Made by a program: the position numbers and the translations under genes. A DNA stretch of 22,486 nt from an uncultured Eubacteriales bacterium. GTDB taxonomy: Bacteria > Bacillota > Clostridia > Christensenellales > Aristaeellaceae. Shown piece after piece: positions 6,759 to 14,796 of the stretch. The DNA lies in assembly GCA_900550955.1 (NCBI GenBank), contig URUF01000035.1, positions 1 to 22,486 of the forward strand, written 5' to 3'. Each line of letters starts with the position of its first letter. Position 1 is the stretch's first letter. The notes beneath the pieces were generated by a model that had not been told where the DNA came from, made no database searches, and saw only the letters and a list, made by a program, of their open reading frames with translations.

Positions 6759-7373
6759 ATGCGAAAAACCGTTTTGTGCCTGCTGCTTGCCCTGGCCTTT
6801 ACCTATTCCTGCGCGTTAGCCCAGGAGGAGGATGCCTTTGCCACCTACATGCTGCCCGACGGCGCGGAGGCGGTCTTTTTCGCGGAGGCCGCCTCGCTGG
6901 ACGTGCCCGACGGCCTGGAGCCGATGTATGCGCTTATGCTCACAGCCAGCTTCAAGTCGGACGTATATGTGGTGCGCATGAAGCATGGCCGCGCGCTGGC
7001 CAGCGTTAGCTGCACCCCGCTTGACGCGCCTGTGGACGCGCAAGCCATGCTTGCGCGCTGGCCCGAGATTGCGCAAACCATTTCCAAAACCGTGCTGTAT
7101 ATCAATGCGGATGAAAGCTGCGCCGCCGTGGCGCAGCGCTATGGCCGCGAGGCGTTCACCGTTACAACGGATATTGCGGTGGGCGATGAAAGCATGCTGC
7201 TTTTGCGCGCGGAGGGCCTTGCCTTCGCCCAGGGCAGCGACCTGATCGAGCTATGGGCCGTGCGCCCGGCCGACCCGGTGTACCTGTACGACGCGCAAGC
7301 CGCCGCCGAGCTGGCCAGCGACCGGGAGGATTTGCAGTTTTTCCTGGATAGCCTGGCATTCCCGGAGGCATAG
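6759..7373 (+). CDS. Secreted protein of unknown function
   Basis: A 204-residue protein with a clear signal peptide (MRKTVLCLLLALAFTYSCAL, likely cut after ALA near residue 21) and a soluble, acidic mature part with alternating strands and helices. No known domain was recognised. The start is supported by GGAGGGAGAGGG upstream and a promoter at 6694-6722; a longer in-frame ORF from 5775 is antisense to the phosphoesterase and rejected. It lies 24 bases upstream of a glycosyltransferase and probably shares its transcript, which hints at a cell-surface role. Confidence 0.75.
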   Translation: MRKTVLCLLLALAFTYSCALAQEEDAFATYMLPDGAEAVFFAEAASLDVPDGLEPMYALMLTASFKSDVYVVRMKHGRALASVSCTPLDAPVDAQAMLARWPEIAQTISKTVLYINADESCAAVAQRYGREAFTVTTDIAVGDESMLLLRAEGLAFAQGSDLIELWAVRPADPVYLYDAQAAAELASDREDLQFFLDSLAFPEA

Positions 7374-7397
7374 GCCGCAAAAGAGGGGGAAATCACC

Positions 7398-8321
7398 ATG
7401 GAAACCATCAGCATCGTCGTGCCATGCCTTAACGAGCAGGAGGCCATTCCCCTATTCTACGATGCGTTTTTGAGGGAAACCGCCGCCATGGACGTAGCCT
7501 TTGAGTTCTGGTTCATTGACGACGGCAGCACGGACGGCACCATGGACGCGCTGCGCGCCCTGAGGAAGGCGGATGAGCGCGTGCACTTCATCAGCTTTTC
7601 GCGCAACTTTGGCAAGGAAAGCGCCATGTACGCCGGCATGCAGGCCGCCACGGGCGCGTATGTGGCTATTATGGATGTGGATTTGCAGGACCCGCCCTCC
7701 CTGCTGCCGGACATGCTGCACGGCATCCGCAACGAAGGGTACGATTGCGTAGCCACCCGCCGCGTGACCCGCAAGGGCGAGCCGAAGGTGCGCAGCTTTT
7801 TTGCCCGCGCCTTTTACCGGCTGATCAACCGCATTTCCAAAACCCAAATTGTGGACGGCGCGCGCGATTTTCGCCTGATGACCCGCCAAATGGTTGAAAG
7901 CATCCTAAGCCTTGGCGAGGTAAGCCGCTTTTCCAAGGGCATTTTTAGCTGGGTGGGCTACCGCACCAAGTGGCTGGAATATGAAAACGTGGAGCGCGTG
8001 GCCGGGGAAACCAAGTGGTCGTTTTGGAAGCTGCTGTTGTACTCCATTGACGGCATCATCGGCTTTTCCACCGCTCCCCTGGCCATTGCCTCGGTGGTGG
8101 GGGTGCTGTTCTGCCTGGTCGCCTTTGTGCTCATTTTGTACTTCTTTTTCAAAACCCTCATCTGGGGCGACCCGGTCGCGGGCTTCCCGGCCACCATTTG
8201 CATCATCCTGCTTTTGGGCGGCATCCAGCTGTTCTGCGTGGGCATCCTGGGCCAGTATTTGAGCAAAACGTACCTGGAAACCAAGCGCCGTCCCATTTAT
8301 ATCGCGCGGGAGAGGGAGTGA
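7398..8321 (+). CDS. GtrB/DPM1-like family 2 glycosyltransferase
   Basis: A 307-residue membrane-anchored enzyme that probably transfers a sugar from a nucleotide sugar to a polyprenyl phosphate carrier at the inner face of the membrane. It has the GT-A fold signatures ISIVVPCLNEQE (5-16), DDGSTDG (41-47) and MDVDLQDPP (92-100) with the DVD/DLQD metal-binding acids, and two long C-terminal hydrophobic segments (about 213-255 and 263-290) followed by a basic tail, as in GtrB, CsbB and YkcC. Length is typical. AGAGGGGG precedes the start at 7398. Partner glycosyltransferases that would use the lipid-linked sugar are not in the window; the flippase at 782 is a speculative partner. Confidence 0.88.
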   Translation: METISIVVPCLNEQEAIPLFYDAFLRETAAMDVAFEFWFIDDGSTDGTMDALRALRKADERVHFISFSRNFGKESAMYAGMQAATGAYVAIMDVDLQDPPSLLPDMLHGIRNEGYDCVATRRVTRKGEPKVRSFFARAFYRLINRISKTQIVDGARDFRLMTRQMVESILSLGEVSRFSKGIFSWVGYRTKWLEYENVERVAGETKWSFWKLLLYSIDGIIGFSTAPLAIASVVGVLFCLVAFVLILYFFFKTLIWGDPVAGFPATICIILLLGGIQLFCVGILGQYLSKTYLETKRRPIYIARERE

Positions 8322-8345
8322 GGGGGCGGGGGTGGCCCGCTTTCA

Positions 8346-8374
8346 TTACGCGAAAAGGCTGCTTCCGCCATAAT
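8346..8374 (+). promoter_or_regulatory. Possible promoter of the first ECF cassette
   Basis: TTACGC (8346-8351), 17 bases, CATAAT (8369-8374), about 105 bases before the sigma gene start. The match to consensus is moderate. Confidence 0.35.
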
Positions 8375-8408
8375 GATACGCTCACCGCTTCTGGGGCCCG
8401 TATGCTGC

Positions 8409-8457
8409 GCGAGTTTCAATGGAAAGGCGGCGGCGAGCGAAGCGTTTCGTAGTGAAA
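8409..8457. repeat. REP-like intergenic fragment
   Basis: GCGAGTTTCAATGG and GAGCGAAGCGTTTCGTAGTG (8409-8455) contain facing TTTCA/TGAAA and CGAA/TTCG segments and resemble degenerate REP-type intergenic sequence. It sits at the junction between the G+C-rich flank and the lower-G+C ECF cassette. Confidence 0.3.
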
Positions 8458-8481
8458 ATCCCATACGAAAGGATGTGCGCC

Positions 8482-9096
8482 ATGTTTCACTTTCCTTTCC
8501 AGCAGATGGCGGAAGCGTCCGGCCCCGTCATTCCGCTGGCCATTCTCCTGATTGAGGATGACGGGGATCGTCAGTTCGTTACCGGCCTTTACTTGCAATA
8601 CAGAGAACTCCTTTATAAAACGGCAAAAGGCTTCTTTGCCAATTCTCCCTCTGAAATTGAGGATGCCATAAGCAGCTCCGCCGAAAAAATGTGCAAATAT
8701 TGCAAAGAGCTCAAAGCCATTCCGTATGACAAGCGGAAGTTCTATATTGTTAAAATAGTCAGGAGCGTTTGCATTACGCGCTTGGCGGCGCTCCAAAAGC
8801 AACGTGAAAGACATGATTGGTTCGCGGACTCGGAAATAGTTGAAGGGACGGAAGATGAAAGCAGCGCTCATAGCATTGTATTCAGCAGGGTGTATGCCGA
8901 CGATTTGCTCAATTCTTTTGCCACGCTCAATGACCGCGACAAAGAACTGATTCGCATGCGGCACATTGATATGATGGATTATGCCAGCATTGCCGAAGCC
9001 CTTCAGATAAGTGAAGGTGCGGCCCGAACAGCCGTTTCAAGAGCCAAAGCGCGCCTGGAAAAACTTGCACAGCATCATAAGGATGATATTTTATGA
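8482..9096 (+). CDS. ECF-type RNA polymerase sigma factor
   Basis: A 204-residue sigma-70 family protein. Residues about 28-95 (VTGLYLQYRELLYKTAKGFF through FYIVKIVRSVCITRL) form a divergent region 2, and the C terminus (LNSFATLNDRDKELIRMRH, then YASIAEALQISEGAARTAVS and RAKARLEKL) is a typical region 4 helix-turn-helix that reads the -35 box. The stop overlaps the start of the next gene (ATGA at 9093-9096), the usual coupling of an ECF sigma with its anti-sigma factor. Start 8482 has AAAGGA eight bases upstream; ATG 8506 (MAEASG) is an alternative. Codon use and base composition are less G+C-rich than the genes to its left. Confidence 0.8.
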   Translation: MFHFPFQQMAEASGPVIPLAILLIEDDGDRQFVTGLYLQYRELLYKTAKGFFANSPSEIEDAISSSAEKMCKYCKELKAIPYDKRKFYIVKIVRSVCITRLAALQKQRERHDWFADSEIVEGTEDESSAHSIVFSRVYADDLLNSFATLNDRDKELIRMRHIDMMDYASIAEALQISEGAARTAVSRAKARLEKLAQHHKDDIL

Positions 9097-9875
9097 AGGC
9101 GAAAAATCGAAACCCCTTTACAGAGCAATGCAAGAACAGAAGCTTAAGCGATAAGGCCTATGATCTTCTTGGCGAACTTCTGCTGGAGCAAGAAACCAAT
9201 CAAATGCTGGATGAGCTTAATGGGGACAAAGCAAACGGAACTTCTGCCGAGATGGACGCCTTTTTCGCCGCCCACGATAGGGCCAATACGCAACGAATTT
9301 ACAAGTATTTTCAAAGGCGGCGTTTGAAGGGACTTCTTACAAAAACATTGCCCAGGGCCTTCCAGCTTGCTGCGATCGTTATCGCCTGCATATCCATTGT
9401 GGGCAGCATCGCTTTGGCTACCAACAAAACCGCCCGGGTTTATGTAATGAAACTGATTGCAATCATGTCGGACGAGTATACTTCGTTGAAACTGGTAGAG
9501 GATGAGGAAGCCTCCTTTGATGTTCCGGCTGGTTGGCAGGGGAAAAACTATCCTTCCTATCTTCCTGCGGATTTACAGGTTCTTTCTATACACTCCTATG
9601 CAGATTATCACTCTGTTGCCTATCAAAGCGCGGAAAATAGTACGGTGCAGTTGGATTTTTCCGAGCTTGGTTCAGGCGCTGAAACCAATATCGATACAGA
9701 AGATGCGACTGTTTGCGCTATCATGATACGCGATTATCCCGGTTTTCTGGTGATGAAAAAGGAAGACACCAGCCTGTATTGGAGCGATGGCCAAAGCTAT
9801 TTCCTCCTGTTTGCGCAAAACATTGATAAAGACGTTTTGCTGGAAATAGCCGAAAGCGTAAAAATGATTCCATAA
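9093..9875 (+). CDS. Membrane anti-sigma-like protein with DUF4367 domain
   Basis: A 260-residue single-pass protein. The cytoplasmic N terminus (about 1-88) is charged and helical, residues about 90-110 (FQLAAIVIACISIVGSIAL) form one membrane helix, and the extracellular C terminus ends in the DUF4367 pattern (IRDYPGFLVMKKEDTSLYWS, then FLLFAQNIDKDVLLEIAESV). DUF4367 proteins are commonly partners of clostridial ECF sigma factors, holding the sigma factor inactive until an envelope signal arrives. Its ATG overlaps the sigma stop codon, giving translational coupling. The extracellular domain is the likely sensor; the signal is unknown. Confidence 0.75.
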   Translation: MKAKNRNPFTEQCKNRSLSDKAYDLLGELLLEQETNQMLDELNGDKANGTSAEMDAFFAAHDRANTQRIYKYFQRRRLKGLLTKTLPRAFQLAAIVIACISIVGSIALATNKTARVYVMKLIAIMSDEYTSLKLVEDEEASFDVPAGWQGKNYPSYLPADLQVLSIHSYADYHSVAYQSAENSTVQLDFSELGSGAETNIDTEDATVCAIMIRDYPGFLVMKKEDTSLYWSDGQSYFLLFAQNIDKDVLLEIAESVKMIP

Positions 9876-9888
9876 AAAATATTTTGTC

Positions 9889-9918
9889 TGTAACAAAACC
9901 GCCCTCCTTTTTGTTTTA
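9889..9918 (+). promoter_or_regulatory. Candidate ECF-dependent promoter
   Basis: TGTAAC (9889-9894) followed at 18 bases by GTTTTA (9913-9918) lies in the short gap before the secreted protein gene. TGTAAC/TGAAAC -35 boxes are typical of ECF sigma promoters, and no good sigma-A box is present apart from TATATA near 9931. This assignment is tentative. Confidence 0.35.
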
Positions 9919-9954
9919 TGAGATGGAGAATATATAAAGGAGGTTTTTCTGTTT

Positions 9955-10362
9955 ATGAAAAAAATCATATCGTTCCTCGTTGCGCTTGCTCTCATGGTCA
10001 TTCTTGGCGCAAATGCAACCGCGGCTTCCTATCCGTTTGCATTTGCAAATATCATTTCACCAATGTATTCGTACACGCAAACGATAACGGCTACCCTATC
10101 TTTCGATGGTGCCAAAGCCAATTGCAGCGGCGCTGTAAAGCCTTCGGGCAACTATAATTGCTCTATAACGGTTACGTTATACAGGCAAAACGGCTCAGGG
10201 TGGGATTATATTGCATCGTGGTCTGGAAGTGCTACTGGTGGAAATAAAGCTTCGGCGGGTGGTTCCACAAGCGTAGGGAGCGGAACCTATCAAGTGATTG
10301 CATCCGCTAACGTGGGCGGAAAAGAGTTCCCATCCAAAACTGTGACCAGAACCAAGGACTGA
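9955..10362 (+). CDS. Small secreted beta-rich protein
   Basis: A 135-residue protein with a signal peptide (MKKIISFLVALALMVILGAN, likely cut after ATAA near residue 24). The mature part of about 110 residues is rich in Ser, Thr and Gly with alternating short strands (ITATLSFDGAKANCSG, NCSITVTLYRQNGSGWDYIA, GTYQVIASANVGGKEF), suggesting a small beta-sandwich; it has two cysteines. AAAGGAGG stands before the ATG at a slightly long distance. Similar Ser/Thr-rich secreted proteins occur beside ECF cassettes in Clostridia, from memory, but have no known function. It lies between the DUF4367 gene and the large solute-binding-like gene. Confidence 0.75.
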   Translation: MKKIISFLVALALMVILGANATAASYPFAFANIISPMYSYTQTITATLSFDGAKANCSGAVKPSGNYNCSITVTLYRQNGSGWDYIASWSGSATGGNKASAGGSTSVGSGTYQVIASANVGGKEFPSKTVTRTKD

Positions 10363-10411
10363 CATTGCTTTCCCATAAACCAGTGAAACGCGAAAGAAAG
10401 GAAGACGCTTT

Positions 10412-12724
10412 GTGAAAAAACGCTTTCTGTTGATACTTGTTATCCTTTTGGGATGTATGCTTGGCACAGCCCTGGCGGCAGAGGGGTTTACGATTCCAGA
10501 GATTCAAAACGCCGAAGGCCATCATGAAATTTTTCGTTCGATTGTGGTTCATGATTCCGTGCATCTGCTTTCAACCGGAAAGCGCCTGTACGCTCTCGAT
10601 ACCGAAACGCAGCAAGCTACGCTTGTGCCGGTGCATAACGCCAATCCGGAATATGAACAGATCCCGGAAACAGCCTTGCGTTTCCACAGAATTGCGAAAG
10701 GCGAAGCCGTCCCGGATTGGCTGAAGAAGGAAGCGTCCCTGATTGATATGCTTTTCTGGGACGGGAACGCGGTATATGGCGTTAACGAATTGAACGGCGC
10801 GTTATACCGCATGGATTTTGCCAAGGATGGGGCGATGCTTCACGCCCTTGCGAAGCTGGACTTCTTTTCGGAAGTCGAAGGAGAATGCATGCCGTCCCTT
10901 TCATCTGGCGTGGCCTGCAATGGTTCCCTCTATCTGATGATGTGCTTAGCGGCGGATGAAACACAGCCTTCCGTTTATCGTTTTGACATGCGCACCGGGG
11001 CGCGCGAGCCGCTCAAAGGGCAGGGTGCGATTGTGGAAATCGCCCGCTATCGGGATGACCATTTGCTGCTATTGGAGAAACTATCCGACACACAGTGGCA
11101 GATCACTGATTTTGATCCCGCCACAAGCAGCCGCAGCCTGCTTTTTGAAAGCGGCAGGGTGAACATCGCCAGTGAAAGTATCCTTGGATTATTATATGAT
11201 CCCTGGCGAAACCGGGTATTGATACAGGCAGATAAAGAGCTTCTGACCTTCGTTAGCGAAACATCCTGCGAGGTTGTCGCGTATCTGCCGCCCATATGGT
11301 CCTATTGCCGGGCGATAGGTGAGGACGGCCTATTGTTGCTGCTGCACGATGAATCTGTCTATGCGCTGTCTACTCTGCAAAAAGAGCCGTTGTCCAAGCC
11401 CCTCCAGATAGCCTGCAACGATCTAGAGGCCTGGATGGATAACGGCTTCGCACAGGCTTATCCGAATATAGCGGTGAAACACAGACAAGTAAATGAATAT
11501 GAGGCGGCATCGCTGCTTGCGGAGCAAATCGCTATCCAGTCAGACGAAATTGATATCTTCGAGGTTCCGATAGGGAGCGCCGCCCAAAAGGCGATCGAAA
11601 AGGGTTATTATTATCCGCTCAACCAGTCTGAAACGATCCGTGAAAAAATGAACGCATACCGTCCCTTCTTTCAGCAGGTTGCGATGAAAGGCATCGATAT
11701 AGCCGCCATTCCAAGGAGGGCGGAACAGTATACGCTGGCGTATAGCAAATACGCGCTTGCCCAATTAGGGCTTACAGCGGCAGACATGCCCTCCAGCTTT
11801 ATGGAACTGATGGACTTTTTGCTAGCCTGGGATGAACGGGTAGGCGGCGTTGCGCAGCAAGAAGAAATCACTCCCTTTGGGGATGGGCTTACAAATACGC
11901 AAGTAAAAGCCGTTTTGTTTCGTATGCTTAAGGATCAATATTACGTGCTGATGGAGAAAGATGCGTCGGCCATTCCTATTTACGAAGCGGATATGGCGGG
12001 CCTGCTGGACAAGTTATCGCTTGTATGCGCTACCATCCCGCAGGCCCCCGATGAAGCTCCCTATGTTGTTACAAATGAACGGTTCCAACATATCCAAGTG
12101 AACGATCAGCCGTCTTACCTTTTCAACGTATATAGTTCCTTTCATCCCGGGCGGCGCAACTTTTCAAACGCTGAATCCGTTTCTGATTTTGTTCCAATCG
12201 CTCTCACCCTGCCTTCGCAAGACCGCCCGCTGCTGCTTTTTGAAGGAACCCTATTCATCGTCAACCCCTACTCCTCTCAAAAGGAGCTGGCAATCCAGTG
12301 GCTCAGCTTTTACATGAATCACTTGCCCGCTAAGGATGCCGCGGTATTTCATCGGGACGCAGTGCCCGTAGAATCTGAACTGTACCAAAAAATGAAGGAA
12401 TATTTTACCGCCGAAATTGAAAGACTGAAGTCCCGATCAGAGGCGGCGGAAGGCGCTGCAAAAAAGGATTTGGAAGCGCAACTTCAAAACAGGCAAGAGA
12501 AACTGCGAAAGATAGAGGCAATCAAATGGGATGTCAGCGCGCAGGCTCTGGAGGACTATGAGCAGGTTTTTGACCAATGCGCTGTTTTCTGGCATGATCC
12601 CGACGTATATGCCGAATCTTTCAGTAAAATCTCTGCGGCATATATATTCGAAGGCATGCCAGGAAACCAGGTAGCCCATGAGTTCTTTGCCACCCACAAG
12701 ATCATTTTGAAGGAATCCCGCTGA
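10412..12724 (+). CDS. Secreted propeller-like/solute-binding fusion protein
   Basis: A 770-residue exported protein starting with GTG at 10412 behind AAAGGAAG. The signal sequence (MKKRFLLILVILLGCMLGTA) is cut probably after ALA near 22; LLGC could instead be a weak lipobox. Residues about 40-325 contain repeated short strand motifs (LYALDTETQQ, VYGVNELNGALYRMDF, SVYRFDMRTG, QWQITDFDP, SVYALSTLQK) like blades of a beta-propeller. From about 329 (LQIACNDLEAWMDNGFAQAY) to about 720 it resembles a family 1 solute-binding protein, with an IDIFEVP strand and a FLLAWDERV helix, and a charged coiled coil at about 656-690. No ABC permease genes adjoin. The propeller and solute-binding union on one chain beside an ECF pair suggests ligand sensing or surface binding rather than simple uptake. 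Confidence 0.7.
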   Translation: MKKRFLLILVILLGCMLGTALAAEGFTIPEIQNAEGHHEIFRSIVVHDSVHLLSTGKRLYALDTETQQATLVPVHNANPEYEQIPETALRFHRIAKGEAVPDWLKKEASLIDMLFWDGNAVYGVNELNGALYRMDFAKDGAMLHALAKLDFFSEVEGECMPSLSSGVACNGSLYLMMCLAADETQPSVYRFDMRTGAREPLKGQGAIVEIARYRDDHLLLLEKLSDTQWQITDFDPATSSRSLLFESGRVNIASESILGLLYDPWRNRVLIQADKELLTFVSETSCEVVAYLPPIWSYCRAIGEDGLLLLLHDESVYALSTLQKEPLSKPLQIACNDLEAWMDNGFAQAYPNIAVKHRQVNEYEAASLLAEQIAIQSDEIDIFEVPIGSAAQKAIEKGYYYPLNQSETIREKMNAYRPFFQQVAMKGIDIAAIPRRAEQYTLAYSKYALAQLGLTAADMPSSFMELMDFLLAWDERVGGVAQQEEITPFGDGLTNTQVKAVLFRMLKDQYYVLMEKDASAIPIYEADMAGLLDKLSLVCATIPQAPDEAPYVVTNERFQHIQVNDQPSYLFNVYSSFHPGRRNFSNAESVSDFVPIALTLPSQDRPLLLFEGTLFIVNPYSSQKELAIQWLSFYMNHLPAKDAAVFHRDAVPVESELYQKMKEYFTAEIERLKSRSEAAEGAAKKDLEAQLQNRQEKLRKIEAIKWDVSAQALEDYEQVFDQCAVFWHDPDVYAESFSKISAAYIFEGMPGNQVAHEFFATHKIILKESR

Positions 12725-13298
12725 AACAGCTTCGATTGCTCCACCAGCGATACCGTTTCAATATCATTTCTGGATTTGAACCGTTTTCGCGGGGGGCTAT
12801 CAAATTGCTGTCTGCCGTTTCGTTAGGGGAGTAATGGCATCTTCATCCTCGCGCGGTATCACTCTTCAATATGGTTGGGAGTATTTCCTCCGCAAGCTTT
12901 AAGGAGGAAACCGGCATTGGGAAGGCCGGGCAATCATGCAAAACCAGCCGCCGCCCAATCATATTGAGCAAAAGCTAATCCGTCATCAACGGCTTGGCAG
13001 CGTCAGGCCGATATGGTGTAATCCAAAATGCGGGGAGGTGGTACAAATGATTGCAAAGGAGAAATTCTGGCAATCCAGTATACGCAAATAAAAAGTCCTT
13101 GCAAAATGTGCTGGCGGGCGTCCATCGCCATAAGCGATGGCATCTTACAAGGACTACGCCTAGTATACCATAATTCTTGCAAGATAGCACCCAAAGGGAA
13201 ATAGTACGGATAGAACGTTTTAAAAAATTCTTCTTACAAAGCCAACAGAATTCGAACACTTTCCACACCAAAAATAAAATTAAAAGGACTGAATCACC
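12725..13298. other. Non-coding stretch with hairpins and decayed DNA
   Basis: No convincing protein gene was found in 570 bases. It holds TTTCCTCC/GGAGGAAA as a facing pair near 12885-12911, a second hairpin CCGGC/GCCGG just after it, and the candidate small RNA at 13086-13156. Short translated segments in several frames hint at decayed coding or mobile DNA, but nothing could be assigned. Confidence 0.4.
13086..13156 (-). ncRNA. Candidate small structured RNA
   Basis: On the minus strand TATACT (13167-13162) could be a -10 box, with no clear -35. Starting near 13155, the RNA would open with AGTCCTTG and end with its complement CAAGGACT (13101-13094) followed by TTTTTATTT, enclosing an inner stem CCATCGC/GCGATGG (13134-13140 with 13122-13128). 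This is a compact structure of about 70 bases ending in a U-run. It could be a small RNA, a terminator with a long insert, or a palindromic mobile remnant. Confidence 0.35.
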
Positions 13299-13631
13299 AT
13301 GAAAAAAGTTATGCTTATTGGATTGGTTTTGTTGATCTGCGTTACTACGATCGAAAGTGCTTTTGCCCTTAACGGTTGTGGAAATCAGCACTATTTCAAC
13401 TGCGGTGGAGGCGAAGGCTATCACAATCCGGGGACAAACCAAAAATTCAAATGCTATGAACATGGTTATGTTTACAAAAAAACACCGTGTTCTAGTATGC
13501 CTGATACTTGCACTGTTACCGCTAAACAGGAATGGCATTACTATCAATGCATGAAATGTTCCTATGGGAGTGACGGTACATACACAACTTACTATAGAAC
13601 AATATCAACTACCCATTCCAAATCTCATTGA
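13299..13631 (+). CDS. Small cysteine-rich secreted protein
   Basis: A 110-residue protein with a signal peptide (MKKVMLIGLVLLICVTTIES, likely cut after AFA near 23). The mature part has seven cysteines and many histidines and tyrosines, including NGCGNQHYFNCGGG, KFKCYEHGYVY and a CxxC pair in HYYQCMKCSYG. This could bind metal or form disulfides. AAAAGGA lies ten bases before the ATG, supporting the start. I do not recognise the family. It lies at the edge of the low-G+C block and may belong with the ECF cassette, though no shared promoter motif was seen. Confidence 0.65.
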   Translation: MKKVMLIGLVLLICVTTIESAFALNGCGNQHYFNCGGGEGYHNPGTNQKFKCYEHGYVYKKTPCSSMPDTCTVTAKQEWHYYQCMKCSYGSDGTYTTYYRTISTTHSKSH

Positions 13632-13891
13632 TATCAGGTGGTTACATGTTAGTAGAAAGCATAGCACATTCCAAAAAAGCAATGAGATAAGGCGTGTTCG
13701 GGAGAATTTGCCATTTCGGGCTTCAGACAGCCAAAATTGTTATACGGCAGGCAAACAAGAACAAATTAACTCCTCTGTTGAAAGAAGCCTGAGCATGAAA
13801 GCCCGGATGGCAGCGTTACAGTTTTCTCTTTGCCAAATAGCGCCACAAACGCTTTGCCCCCCTGTTTGAAAGCAGGATAGCGGGTTCGTAC

Positions 13892-13930
13892 AAAAAAGGG
13901 CGCCGCAAGCCGTTTTGGCTTGCGGCGCCC
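13892..13930 (-). terminator. Terminator of the mgtC-like gene
   Basis: A perfect 14-bp stem, GGGCGCCGCAAGCC (13898-13911) with 13917-13930, around GTTTT. On the minus strand it is followed by TTTTTTG, ideal for the gene ending at 14012. The 260 bases to its left (13632-13891) show no gene or other clear element. Confidence 0.85.
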
Positions 13931-14011
13931 TTGCCCTTATTGCGAAATTGCCTCCTTTGGGCGGTGGTTGCCGTTCCCATATCTTGGCTTGGCGGCCTCC
14001 CGCTGCCCTCC

Positions 14012-14740
14012 TTATATATCCAGCGAGCCGGAAAAGGAAACAATGCCCTGGTTGCCTTCCATAAACTGCATAAGGTCCTCATGGGTTACGGAGCGGTCCG
14101 TTTTGATGGTCAGGGCATAGCAGGTAGTGGTATCGTCATTGCGGGTAATGCGGGTTTCAACAACCTGGGCGCGCCACTGGGTCAGCTGCGCCTGAAGCGT
14201 CTGCTTAAACGCGTCGGTATCGTTAACGGTAATCTCCAAACGGCAGGTGTGATACGCGTCGTTACCCACGGGGATTTTGTGCATCAGTACCTGGATGACC
14301 ACAACCAGGGCCGTGGCAAACAGCCCCAAAATGTACATGCCCGCTCCAAAGGCCAGGCCGATGCCGGCAGTCGCCCACATGCCTGCCGCCGTGGTCAAGC
14401 CCTTGATGGTGCTTCCGTTTTTGAAAATCACGCCCGCGCCCAAAAAGCTGATGCCGCTAACCACCTGCGCCGCCAAACGGGCGGGATCGGCCCCGCGCGT
14501 GCCCGCGAAGGAACTGGCGCTGGCGCCCAGATCGGCAAAGCCGTATTTCGATACGATCATAATCACCGTGGCGGTACAGGCAACCAGCACATGGGTGCGC
14601 ACGCCGGCCTCCTTCAGCCTGCGGGAGCGCTCCACACCAATAACCGCGCCGCATATACAAGCCGCAAGCACACGTACAAGCAGTTCTATTTCCCGTCCCA
14701 CCGTAAAGCTTTGGTGCAGCATTTCCACAAACAACATCAT
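14012..14740 (-). CDS. MgtC/SapB family membrane protein
   Basis: A 242-residue membrane protein. The N-terminal half has four to five helices and the MgtC signatures GAVIGVERSRRLKEAGVRTH, then VVSGISFLGAGVIFKNGSTI and KGLTTAAGMWATAGIGLAFG. The C-terminal third is a soluble ACT-like beta/alpha domain (LEITVNDTDAFKQTL through the C terminus). MgtC proteins aid survival in low magnesium or acid and modulate ATP synthase in pathogens; in gut Clostridia the role is unproven. AGGAGG lies six bases before the ATG at 14740; ATG 14746 overlaps that site and is less likely. It is divergent from a LysR-type regulator with a shared operator-like region. Confidence 0.88.
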   Translation of the reverse strand: MMLFVEMLHQSFTVGREIELLVRVLAACICGAVIGVERSRRLKEAGVRTHVLVACTATVIMIVSKYGFADLGASASSFAGTRGADPARLAAQVVSGISFLGAGVIFKNGSTIKGLTTAAGMWATAGIGLAFGAGMYILGLFATALVVVIQVLMHKIPVGNDAYHTCRLEITVNDTDAFKQTLQAQLTQWRAQVVETRITRNDDTTTCYALTIKTDRSVTHEDLMQFMEGNQGIVSFSGSLDI

Positions 14741-14796
14741 TTCCATCCTCCTGCCAAGAGCTTGACATTCCGCATGCCATAACCTATGATTAGAGA

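Noticed and set aside
13047..13091. Fourteen-residue ORF (MIAKEKFWQSSIRK) behind GGGGAGGT
   Set aside because: The ribosome binding site is good, but it is too short to judge, has no recognised family and ends inside the candidate RNA terminator; possible but unsupported.
13086..13156. IS200/IS605 or MITE end
   Set aside because: The palindrome invites this reading, but no transposase, second copy or target duplication is visible in the window.
13931..14782. Plus-strand ORF opposite the mgtC-like gene
   Set aside because: Shadow of a clear MgtC/SapB gene; no coherent motifs.
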